Below are positions 34,961 to 46,150 of a stretch of 64,000 bases of DNA, piece after piece. The position numbers were made by a program, and so were the translations under genes. The stretch spans positions 2,658,146 through 2,722,145 of the forward strand of contig OX442416.1 in the NCBI GenBank assembly GCA_949361645.1, written 5' to 3'. The notes beneath the pieces were generated by a model that was not told the DNA's origin, did not search any database, and worked only from the letters and a program-made list of their open reading frames with translations. Position 1 is the stretch's first letter. The number at the start of each line of letters is the position of its first letter. The stretch comes from Spongilla lacustris (lineage: Eukaryota > Porifera > Demospongiae > Spongillida > Spongillidae).

Positions 34961-36560
34961 AAGGGAGCTTGAGCGGCTTGAGAAAACAGGAGTTATCTGT
35001 CCAGTCAATCACAGTGAATGGGCAACACCCATTGTACCAATTCCAAAGCCAGACCGAAGTATAAGAATATGTGGGGATTATAAAGTAACGGTGAATGCTG
35101 CCCTGCATGTAGACCAGTACCCCCTACCGATTCCTGAGGAATTATTTGCTACGCTGTCTGGGGGGAAACAGTTCACAAAACTTGACCTGTCTAACGCGTA
35201 TCAACAACTTCCTCTGGATAAAGAATCAAGAAAAATGTGTACTATTAATACACACAAGGGTCTGTATCAATACTCCCGATTACCGTTCGGAATTGCATCG
35301 GCTCCCGCAATTTTCCAGAAACTCATGGACTCCGTGTTACAAGGCGTACCAAGAACGGTTTGCTACATTGATGATATTTTGGTAACAGGAGGTAGTGAAG
35401 AAGAACACCTGAGAAATCTGGAGCTAGTTTTGGAGCGTCTGAAGACTCATGGCATTACTGTGAGAAAGAGCAAGTGTGTATTCATGGCCAACTCTGTTGA
35501 ATTCTTGGGGCATAGGATTGACGCAGAAGGTTTGCACCCGCTTGAAAGCAAAATAGAAGCTATGGTGAAAGTTCCACAACCGAGGAATGTGGCAGAATTA
35601 AAGTCGTTTTTAGGAATGGTGAATTATTATTCCAAATTTCTGCCTAACCTGTCGACAACTATTTCCCCGTTATACGCATTGCTGAAGAAGAACAGCAGAT
35701 GGCAGTGGTCGAAAGAATGTAGTCAAGCCTTTTTAGCAGCTAAAGGCATGTTGACATCTTCCAAGGTTCTAGTACATTATAATCCCAAGTTGTCTTTGAG
35801 ACTGGCTACAGATGCATCAAGTTATGGTGTAGGGGCAGTGTTAACGCAAGTGAGTGAAGAAGGAACGGAAAGGCCAATAGCGTTCGCGTCGCGGACATTG
35901 TCGGATGCAGAACAAAATTATGCACAGATAGAAAAAGAGGCCCTAGCTATCATCTTTGGGGTAAAAAGATTTCACGTGTATTTGTATGGACGAAAATTTC
36001 TTTTGTTAACGGATCACAAACCATTAACAACCATTTTTGGTCCAAAGACCGGATTACCTGTGGTGGCAGCGTCCAGGTTACAAAGATGGGCATTAATACT
36101 TTCAGCGTATCAGTATGACGTGAAGTTTAGGCCAACGGAAGAACACGGAAACGCAGATGGGTTGTCCAGACTGCCGTTGAAAGGTGAAGAAAACGAAGAA
36201 GAGGAAACAGAAGCTAGCATGTTCAACATGGTACAAATAGAAACGCTCCCGGTAACTACGGGACAGTTACAAAATGAAAGCCGACATGACAAGGATCTGA
36301 GCAAGGTAATGATGTACCTTCAAAAAGGATGGCCAGAAAGGGTCGCAGCAGAGTTACAACCATATGAAGACAAGAAGACCGAACTAACCATGGAAAATCA
36401 CACCTTGCTGTGGGGAATGCGAGTTGTGATACCTCGAAAGTTACAAGAGAAGGTCTTATCGGAATTATATACGGGGGTATATCACAGTAACCCCCACAAT
36501 ATTAGGGGAACCATGAACTGGAGCCCCCCGCTATCCATGGAACCATTAGCCCTCACTTAG
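34941..36560 (+). pseudogene. Reverse transcriptase and RNase H part of pol, truncated before integrase
   Basis: Open frame continuous from about 34941. RT motifs include FTKLDLSNAYQQLPLD, LPFGIASAPAIFQ and the catalytic YIDDILV near 35370. The RNase H part has LATDASSYGVGAVL near 35810 and LLTDHKPL near 36005; DGLSRLP near 36155 closes the connection region. The protein ends by running through the LTR remnant at 36470-36486 into element C sequence (stop 36560). The H2C2 zinc finger and integrase core are absent. It is separated from gag by the frameshift near 34930, so it is non-functional as it stands. Confidence 0.9.
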
Positions 36561-37929
36561 CAGGAGTACCTCCCACTACATGTACCTATCCTTCACTGCA
36601 TGTTTCATCAGTCAAGATTACCAGCCATATCACTACAAGTGCACCATACCCGTGAACATTTACCGCAGGTTCAAGGGGCCAATGGGACCACTGGAGCCAT
36701 TCTCACACATTAGAACCACCATCCCCCATAACTGCAAGTGAACTTAACAGCCGCACAAGACAAGTGAACTTACATTTAATGCCTACACACTGCTAATAGT
36801 AGAGCCACCAGCTCTCTCACAGATGGGGTTACCAGACCTGCACTGCCCACATAAGCTGGGGTCAATATGTATATGCCAGTGGAGATGCCAGCCATCGCAC
36901 TACAAGTAGTCCCCAAATTTCAGGGAAAGCCATGAACTACATGCACTGAACATACACCCGCCCCTCTCCAAACACTACCATTTGAACCATTAGTCCTCAC
37001 TGCAACTACCCTACACACTGGGACCCGCCCCCACAGCCCTCCTGCCCCTTCACTGCATGTTGAGTTATTGGCCCAGGGGTCAGCTCCCTCACTACAAGCG
37101 GACAGACGCATTATTGCAAGTGAACTTAATAGCCCCATACAACAAGTCCAGTTAGCACCTGTCCAACGAGGGAGCCACCAGCTGCTAAAACCCTCTGCAG
37201 GGTCGTTGGGGGCCCCCCACAATAATGCATGCTGGTGGAGACTCCAGCTCTCACACGGCAATAGGAATTCGGCACCCCACACAATATTAGGGGAGCCATC
37301 AACTGGAGTCACACATGCCCATGGAACCATTAGCTCTCACTTAGCAGTCCCCACATACGGGGCTAGCCCCCACGGCCCTATCTCTCACTACCTATCCTTT
37401 ACTGCAAGTTGTATCCGAGATCTAGGAGTGAACGTGCAATGCCACCCCTCACTCACTAGCCCTCTCACTGCAAACACACAATACCAGTGGAACCAGACTC
37501 ACCCAGCACCCACCCCCAACAGCCCTCTTACGTATGGAGTAATCAGACTGCCAGCAGGGGAGCCACCAGCTGCCATATTACCAGTCCTCACAAAACTAGA
37601 CCCCATCATGAGGAGTGGAACCACACATGCAATGGAGCCATTAGCTCTCACTGCATGGGGACTTACATGGTGTAGGCCCCAAACACTGGGGCCAGCCACA
37701 ATGGCCCCCTATCCACTTAACCCCACACAGTACAACCACCAGCTCCTCACTGCAAATGAAACCACCAGACCCACTACCTGTGAAACCATTAACTCCCTAC
37801 CTGTGAAACTGGTCATTAACCCCCACACTACAAGAGAACTTACACTGTCAGGAGAACCATCAACTACTAGTGGAGCTACCAGCCCGCATTGGACAAATGG
37901 GAACACCATGCACCACTGAAGCAGCCTCC

Positions 37930-38640
37930 GTTTGTAGAGTGTACATGTGTACGTTTTGAACACATTTTGTGTTGTAGATCTGAACTAAATGTTTGTGCAT
38001 GTACAGAGTTATTTTATCTGGGGTGGAAGTGAAGCCCATGCTGTTAGTGGTGAATATAGTTACCAGCCCTATCGGTACTGATTGCGGGTGGTCTGCACCC
38101 GTGGTTGGTTTATATAGACAAGCAGAAGGCTTTTTGAAAAGAAAAAAGCCTACTGGGAACTGTGTAGTGTTGAGATACATGTACAAGTTGCAAAACTTGT
38201 AAGTGCCACTTAGAATGTCACATAAATTGCATGCGCAGTCACAGCTATAATTTGGCACGGTGAAGACATTGGAATTCATGACCACCAACTTCACTTGTGC
38301 GGTCATGAATTCTGATGTCTTCACCGTGACACACATCCAAAATGGCACTTACATGTTTTGCTAAGTGTACCTCAACAATGTAAAGCACTACATGTAGTTC
38401 CCAGCTGTAGGGGTTTTTTTTTATCTTCCAAAAAGCTCTCTGCTTGTGTATATAAACCAACCACGGGTGCAGACCACCCGCAATCAGTACCGATAGGGCT
38501 GGTAAATATATTCACCACTAACAGCATGGGCTTCACTTCCACCCCAGATAAAATAACTCTGTACATGCCTCTGTACATGCACAAACATTTAGTTCAGATC
38601 TACAACACAAAATGTGTTCAAAACGTATACATGTACACTC
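37930..38640. repeat. Core palindrome of element C
   Basis: Inverted copies meet near 38290, where the words GACATTGGAATTCATGACCA and GCGGTCATGAATTCTGATGT face each other. The flanking core (CCCTATCGGTACTGATTGCG) matches that of B. Confidence 0.85.
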
Positions 38641-41600
38641 TACAAACGGAGGCTGCTTCAGTGGTGCATGGTGTTCCCATTTGTCCAATGCGGGCTGGTA
38701 GCTCCACTAGTAGTTGATGGTTCTCCTGACAGTGTAAGTCCTCTTGTAGTGTGGGGGTTAATGACTGGTCAGTTTCACAGGTAGGGAGTTAAAGGTTTCA
38801 CAGGTAGTGGGTCTGGTGGTTCCATTTGCATTGAGGAGCTGGTGGTTGTACTGTGTGAGGTTAAGCGGATAGGGGGCCATTGTGGCTGGCCCCAGTGTTT
38901 GGGGCCTGCACCATGTAAGTTAGTCCTCATGCAGTGAGAGCTAATGGCTCCATTGCATGTGTGGTTCCACTCCTCATGATGGGGTCTAGTTTTGTGAGGA
39001 CCGGTAATGTGGCAGCTGGTGGCTCTACTAGTAGCAGTGTGTAGGCATTAAATGTAAGTTCACTTGTCTTGTGCGGCTGTTAAGTTCACTTGCAGTTATG
39101 GGGGATGGTGGTTCTAATGTGTGAGAATGGCTCCAGTGGTCCCATTGGCCCCTTGAACCTGCGGTAAATGTTCACGGGTATGGTGCACTTGTAGTGATAC
39201 GGCTGGTAATCTTGGCAGATGAAACATGCAGTGAAGGATAGGTACATGTAGTGGGAGGTACTCCTGCTAAGTGAGGGCTAATGGTTCCATGGATAGCGGG
39301 GGGCTCCAGTTCATGGTTCCCCTAATATTGTGGGGGTTACCAATTCCAATTCCACTGTTGTGAGTTTCCACCAGCATGATTATTCTGGGGGCCCCAATGA
39401 CCCTGGGGTGTTTAGCAGCTGGTGGCTCCTTAGCTGACAGACCAAGAACCGCTGGTGCTAACGGGACCTGTAATGTGCGGCTATTAAGTTCACTTGCATT
39501 AATGATTCCAATGATACTGTCCACTTGCAGTAAGGGAGCTGACGCCATTGGTCCCTGGGCCGTATGTTGACTCAACGTGCAGTGAAGGACATGCAGGTAG
39601 TGCAGGGCAGGAGGCCTAATGGTTCCATTGGTAGTGTTTTGAGATGGGCAGGTGTACGTACAGTACATGTAGTTCATGGGTTGTAGTGTGAGGGTTAGCA
39701 TCTCTACTGGCATCAAATACCTACTGACCCCAGCTTGTGTGGGCACCCCTGCTGGCATTGACCAAATGCAGGGTCTGGTAACCCCATCTGTAACAGAGCT
39801 GGTGGCTCCACTACTTGCATTGTGGAGGCATTTACATTTAATGGAAATTCACTTGCATCGTGCGGTTGTTTAGTTCACTTGCAGTGATCAATGGAGGATG
39901 GTGGTTTTGATGTGTGACCATTGGCCCCTTGAACTTGCAGTGAATGGTCATTGGTATGGTGCACTTGTATTGAGAAGGCTGAGAAGGCTGCTGAAACTTG
40001 CAGTGAATGATAATAGGTAGTGGGAGATAGGGTGTCATATGTGGGGGCTGCTAGTGAGGGTGAATGGTTCCATAGATAGTGGGGGCATGTGTGGCTCCAG
40101 TTCGTGGCTCCCTAAAATTGTGCGGGGTGCCATTTCCACTTGCAGTGTGACTCCATCCACCAGTATGCATTATTGTGGGACCCCCCAATGACCCCGGGGA
40201 GTTTAGCAGCTGGTGGCTTCCCTGCTGGCAGTCTGATAACTCCATCTGGAATATGGCTCCAATGGTGCTAACTGGAATGCAGTGTGGGCTTTTAAGTTCA
40301 CTTGCATTAATAGTTACAATGTTACTGTCTGCTTGCAGTGAGGGAGCTGACCCCATTTGTCCCTGGGCCGTTGACTCTACCTGCAGTGAAAGACAGGTAG
40401 TGGGCAGGAGGGCCGTGGGGGCTGGTCCCAGTGTGTAGGGCACTTGCAGTGAAAGGGCGGGTGTACGTTCAGTGCATATGTAGTTCATGGCTTCCCCTGA
40501 AATTTGGGGACTGCTTAATTGCTTGTAGTGTGATGGCTGGCATCTCCATTGGCAGTGCAGGGTCTGGTAACCCCATCTGTAAGAGAGATGGTGGCTCCAG
40601 TACTTGCAGTGTGCGGGAGGTATTACATGTTAGTTCACTTGTATCGTGTGGCTATTAAGTTCACTTGCATTAATGGTCCAATGATACTGTCCACTTGCAG
40701 TGAGGGAGCTGACTCCGTTGGTCCAGGTGGCTGGTCTCAGTGTGTGGAGCACGTGCATTGAGGGCTTATGGTTCCACTGTTTGGAGAGGGGAGGGTGTAC
40801 GTACAGTACTTTATGGGGACTACTTGTAGTGTGAGGGCGGCATCTCCACTGGCATCTATTGACCCCTGCTTGTGAGGGCTCCCATACTGGCAGTGCAAGG
40901 TCTGGTAACCCCATCCGTAAGAGAGCTGGTGGCTCCACTACTTGCAGTGTGGAGGTATTGTTTTGAAAGTTTGCAAGGCTGTAGTGATGGGGACTGGTGA
41001 TTTTGCTGTGTGGGGATGGCTCCATTGGCCCCTTAAGCTTGAACTTGCAGAGAATAATCAATAGTGGGGGTGGGGAGGGGAGGGGGCTGGACCAATGGGG
41101 TTCTGCTTACATGTACATGTAAGGCCATTTGCAGTGAGGGCTAATACATGTAGTTCCACTGGTAGTGTTGGGAGGGGGCATGTGTGACTTCCCTTGGTAC
41201 ATGTACATGTAGTTCATGGCTGCCCTGAAATTGTGAGGGCTGCCAACTCCATTTGCAGGGAGAGGGTTAGTATAAGTATCTCTACTTGTACTGTGGAGGC
41301 TGACCCCATTGGTTAGTTGGTAGCTCCTGTGTAGGGTCTGATATGGGCGGGTGGTTCCCTAGGTAATGCGGGTTGGTGGCTCTGCATTGCATCTGTTGGT
41401 TTTGCAGGGCTGCTGTCTGGACTTGCAATGGCCCATATGTGGGGGGCGGGGCCGGTGGTGATTTAGCGGCTGTTTACTTCCTACAACCACCATCGTCAGT
41501 GGTATGACCGCCGTCACTACCGTTCTCGATCTCCCCATCCTCATCGAAAGTATCTTGAATATCTCGTCGTAACCGTACCGGCTCGAACTCGTCCGCCGAT

Positions 41601-42222
41601 TGAACCTCTTACGAGCTTGTCTTCAGTGGACGTCGCTATGCATATCGTTTATCTATACACAGAAGATAACGAATATCAACTGTAACAGGGACGATAGATT
41701 AAATACTTACCCACTCCAGCTAGCTAGCTAGCGCAGTATATATAGGTGTGGCTATAAGTTATCCAAGTCTCAGCCCACAGGAAGTATTTGCATATTCATG
41801 AATTTGGTATGGAAGCAGTTCACGCACGTACAACGGCGCGATTCGAGCGGGAAACTTGTACCAACTTTGCGCCGCTGTATCTCCGCAACGGATGACATAA
41901 AAATTAACGAACAGAACAAATCGATAGGTATATGACCTCTCTACCTACAAACCGAATTTGAAGCGAATTGATTACTCCTACCTAAAGTTATGGTGGGTTT
42001 GAACCCGCTGGGGTATCGAACGTTGCAATACTGGCACGGAGCATATGCAAGGCCCCAAAATGTATTTTATTATAGAGCAATGGTGTAGTATGATGTGTTG
42101 AAAATAGAAAGTTAATATCATGTATTGTTCTGGAGTTATAGCGATTCAAACGCGAGGCATTTTTATAACTTTATATTTATATATGCGAAGTATCATTTTC
42201 TCGGAAACTGTCCCATATAATT

Positions 42223-42480
42223 ATGTCCCTACAGCTATTCACTGACATTTTTTACACTGGACACTACCATTGGGTTACAGTAGTGTGCACAGAAGGAAAG
42301 CTGTATTTATGTGACAGCCTGGGCAGTAAAAAACTGACACAGACCTTGGAAGAATCATATTTCAGAACACTTTTTAGGATAAGAATACTGACATGCCCGT
42401 GCAACAGCAAAAGAAAAAGAATGTATAAATTGTGCATGGAATCTTAGCTATTGCTTTGGCCACTCCAATATTATAAGATT
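42223..42480 (+). pseudogene. Fragment of an Ulp1/C48-like cysteine protease
   Basis: FYTGHYHWVTVV carries the family's catalytic His-Trp and LYLCDSLG the catalytic Asp. After a frame change near 42395, PVQQQ gives the oxyanion-hole Gln, followed by a stop and then HGILAIALAT. In the family the Cys-Gly nucleophile should stand there (DCGLFAIAFAT-like), so the cysteine position is not preserved. The fragment begins within a few bases of the right end of element C and lacks its N-terminal part. Such proteases are common cargo of large DNA transposons. The host gene or element of origin is unknown. Confidence 0.5.
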
Positions 42481-42636
42481 CCTTGTTTTCAATTTCCCGA
42501 TCGCATCATTATTAGCAAGTGTCAAATACGTCACCGTTTATATAAGCACACCTTCAAAATATACGATAGTGTATTCTTAAGAGTATATTTGAATATACTG
42601 TAGTGAGTTATACTACTGCGTATATTTCATACCATA

Positions 42637-44387
42637 CAGTGGAAACCATGATACATGACATTAAAATTTTTTTCCTGCTCTTCAATGTTTGGAATTGGTT
42701 TTAACAATAATGGTATGAACTAACGAAATTCAAATAATGCATTTTGGTTGGCAAACTAGTTGTCAACAAGAGTTTGAAATTGAAACTTGTCACGTGACGT
42801 CTTGGTTTCTATTTTTGGAAATGTGTGCCCCTCGTTCAGCAAAAGTAATTCTAGCTCATTTCTCCTCCGTTCGGAAACGGATGAGGCTGAACGTTGGCAT
42901 ATAACTACCACGCACATAACTACATCACTTGGTCGGGCCAAATGTTGAATGCGGTAAACAGTTTGAGGACCGCGGCTGCAAATGTGCTGTTTTAGGGGGA
43001 GACGCGTTTAGCTGTTTGTCTCGTATCGCGTTGTGTTTATGCTACCGTAAGTTCACAGTACATAGAAAACAGGTATTTCTATCTGAAACGCTCCTTTAAT
43101 GTCAACTTTCGTTTACTTTGTCGCAAAAAAGTTTGCCTCGAAAGGTTGGGTCCTAAAAGTCAGCCATTTTCGGATGAATAACATTACAATTATTTACATT
43201 ATTGTGGTTATCGTTGTTATGAGTGAAGTTGGAAGAAGCGAACAAGCGGATAACGGTACTTTTCAGAACCAAACGGAAGGTCCAGTATTACGCGGGCTAC
43301 TACGAAGAGCTAACAAAGAGGTACTGCCACTTTGGGAAAGTTTGAAAGAAAAAAAAAAGTGCTCCAAGGGGAAATCCCAGAGCTGCAGGTTTGAAGAGGC
43401 AATCGTTAAATCTATCAAGTTGACGAGTCGAATTCAAAGGACTGCATCTTATTACTCAGAAATAACGAGCAAGGAACTAGAATCGTTAGCCCAGCACATG
43501 CCAAACCTGTCTGACATTGATGCTAGGATCGATGCTCGCATTGAGAATGTACTACATCGAGCTGAGCGAGGTAATTTCTCTGATTAATGCAAAGAGTGCT
43601 CAGTTCAATGTAGTACATTCTCAGTGCGAGTGCCCTAGCATCAATGCTGAGCTAACGATTCCAGTTCTTTGCTCACTATTTCTTAAAACCTGCAGCTTTG
43701 GGGTTTCCCCTTGGAGCATTCCTTTGTTTCAAACCTTCCCAAAGTGGCAGTACCTCTTTGCTAGCTCTTCGTGGTAGCCGTTTTCAGCTTGTTCGCTTCA
43801 CTCATAACAACGATAACCACAATAATGTAAATAATTGTAATGTTATTCATCTGAAAATGGCTGACTTTTAGGACCCAACCTTTCGAGGCAAACATTTTTG
43901 CGACAAAGTAAACCAAAGTTGACATTAAACGAGCGTTTCAGATAGACATATCTGTTTTCTAGGCACTGTGAACTTACGGTAGCATAAACACAACGCGATA
44001 CGAGACAAACAGCTAAACGCGTCTCCCCCTAAAACAGCACATTTGCAGCCGCGGTCCTCAAACTGTTTACCGCATTCAACATCTGGCCCGACCAAGTGAT
44101 ATAGCTATGTGAGTGGTAGTTATATGCCAACGTTCAGCCTCATCCGTTTCCGAACGGAGGAGAAATGAGCTAGAATTACTTTTGCTGAACGAGGGGCACA
44201 CATTTCCAAAAATAGAAACCAAGAAGTCACGTGACAAGTTTCAATTTCAAACTCTTGTTGACAACTAGTTTGCCAACCAAACTGCATTGTTAGAATTTCA
44301 TTAGTTCATGCCATTATTGTTGAAACCAATTCCAAACATTGAAGAGCAGGAAAAAAATTTTAATGTCATGTACCACGGTTTCCACTG
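42637..44387. mobile_element. Foldback element D (1.75 kb) with TA target duplication
   Basis: The whole element is an inverted repeat centred near 43590. Ends are CAGTGGAAACCATGATACAT and its approximate complement, CGGTTTCCACTG. TA flanks it on both sides (42635-42636, 44388-44389). The left arm (42637-43590) carries an open 162-codon frame; the right arm has small deletions that break the mirrored frame. There is no DDE transposase. It is unrelated in sequence to elements A-C. Confidence 0.85.
43099..43587 (+). CDS. ORF inside foldback D, predicted secreted protein
   Basis: 162 codons. The second methionine (43174, residue 26) begins a typical signal peptide (MNNITIIYIIVVIVVMSEVG), so initiation there is likelier than at 43099. 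The mature part has N-glycosylation sequons (NGT, NQT), a basic cluster with two cysteines (KKCSKGKSQSCR), and a helical acidic/basic C-terminal part ending at the palindrome centre. No family is recognised. It looks like the 5' part of a gene captured and mirrored by the element. The inverted right-arm copy is frameshifted. Confidence 0.45.
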   Translation: MSTFVYFVAKKFASKGWVLKVSHFRMNNITIIYIIVVIVVMSEVGRSEQADNGTFQNQTEGPVLRGLLRRANKEVLPLWESLKEKKKCSKGKSQSCRFEEAIVKSIKLTSRIQRTASYYSEITSKELESLAQHMPNLSDIDARIDARIENVLHRAERGNFSD

Positions 44388-46150
44388 TAAAATCCTACTG
44401 TTTACATAAGTATACCACAGAATTAATTCATGAGTGGTCAGACCCGTACCCGGACCCACGTGAGGTAGGAAGGTGTGTAGGCATCGAAGTGAGTGCTACT
44501 TTGCTTCTATTAATGCTGCTGGACGTCAAAGGTTAGCTATATACATGTATGTCTGCTTGGTGTACCCGTATATACGGCGGTAAATTTTGTGAGCGGTAGG
44601 TCGGGCCCATGGTGCATGGCTATGGCCTATGCTAACTCGCCAGTTGAGTTTAGTCATGATTTCATCGGATCCCAGTAAATGCTACAATGGAAGCAGTAGA
44701 ATGCCTACACATTAGACCTCTATTGGACCCCTGTACAAATGTTTGTGTAGTACGATACAAAAGTGCTCCAATTAGAAATGTGGTTAACTAACCGTGCATG
44801 TGATTTGTAGATTTTAGGCGGGCTATTTCATGGTCGTGTTGCTTTTGGTATGAACAGACAGAAGGACTGTAAGAATCGCGCTGAGATCAGGGTTTTGATC
44901 GTTAAATGGCAATAGTTCGTCTTTCCAGAGTGTACAAGTTACTGGTATTATGTGTTGCAGTTGTTAAAGAATGAATTCACCTTTCTCTATTTGCACTAGG
45001 TTGGCAAGTGTCCTAAGTGTTCCCGTTCGGTTGAACAACCGAAATGATAGAACAACAGGCATGCACAATGGAGCGCAATATAAGAAGGTATAGGCCTATT
45101 CATTTGTTGTGTTTTGCTAAGGCTTGTTTTTAACTTGCAGACTCCGACCGGACGGTACGGTAGGTGTTTAACCCGCACTGTTCCATTGTTTTAAGTCAAA
45201 CATCGGAGATAGGAGACAAGAAAGGTAAGCTTATCACTTACCCGATAATGTATCTGTTGCTTTATATATAGAATCATGTATAAACAGAACGAGGATATGA
45301 TATGTGGTGAGTGAAATATTTTTTTTTTTACGATATGAATTTATTGTTCGTATTCTGTACAGGTGCCTTGGATCGAATATATGCAGATTGCCGCCTCGGA
45401 CTGTTAGTTTGTTGTTTTGTTGTACTTGTGCAAAATTATTAAAAATTTTAATTGACTAAACTGGATCGGGAACGAGGGGTAGGAGTGGTAGGAGGATAAT
45501 ATACGGAATATGAAGCACTTAGTATACGGTGACCGACAACGTAGCCACAAAGTGAATTCAACGGTTTGCTAAGCAACCATAAATATCGCGTGATCGGTTA
45601 TATTTGAATATACGCACCTGCGTATATGGTTCTATACGCTGGTGTGTATATTTAAGGTGTATATTCAAATATACGCTATAGAATACGCTATCGTATAACA
45701 AAGTTTTTGCACAGTGATTGGCATAGCAAAATTATGGCTATCTTGAAAGTATCAGTTGTGATTGTGTGTAATCCTTCCGTGAAATATAGCATATTTGCCA
45801 GTGAATCAAAACGTTCCTTTCGCCATTTTTTCAATCTATTCGACCAAGTACATCGATAGTGCCATTGATAATAGTTAAAGTGGAGGTGGGCACTAGCAAG
45901 GATAAACTGGACTTGGTCGACTTGAACTTGGTAATCGGACGAGTTGTTGAGTCATTTGGTAGGTTTGTTAAATACTCTGTACGAGAAAAAGAGCACGTAA
46001 CAAGAAATGTCCTTATAGACTCTCAACGATCAGTACAAACAACAAATTGCCTGATCCTGTAGAAGAAAGGACTAGGAAGGAGAGGTTGTATAACTATACA
46101 TTACACTTGCTACCGTTCAAAAGGCTGCTCTTTATATTAATAACAAATAA

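Larger units (their letters stand above)
33439..36486 (+). mobile_element. Ty3/Gypsy LTR retrotransposon, internally deleted
   Basis: It is flanked by the 5-bp duplication GTAAC. The 5' LTR is 33439-33572 (134 bp, TG...CA). It is followed by a primer-binding-like stretch (TTGGCGACGAGGGTGGGA), gag/protease, then RT and RNase H. Integrase, the rest of pol and most of the 3' LTR are missing: the coding sequence runs straight into the last 17 bp of the LTR (36470-36486). The element therefore cannot complete its own cycle. Its exact boundaries are confirmed by the empty site in the opposite arm of element C. Confidence 0.95.
30586..42216. mobile_element. Giant foldback element C (about 11.6 kb)
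   Basis: Ends: TATGGGACAGTTTCCGAGAA and its complement. The left arm runs 30586 to about 38290 and includes a 3.05-kb Ty3/Gypsy insertion (33439-36486). The right arm runs about 38290-42216 and lacks it. The terminal block, decayed small ORF (about 31160-31330, inverse at about 41465-41640), GC-rich repeat words and core palindrome follow the same plan as A and B. It has no satellites of the B type and no transposase of its own. Confidence 0.9.

Noticed and set aside
8171..42216. Palindromes as pure assembly or hairpin-read artefacts
   Set aside because: The arms differ by substitutions, a 1.66-kb duplication, satellite lengths, a nested palindrome and a retrotransposon, which a read artefact would not produce. 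Long reads should still confirm.
45859..46062. 67-codon frame as a possible gene
   Set aside because: It has no recognisable motif, splice context or homologue that I can name; left as unannotated intergenic DNA.
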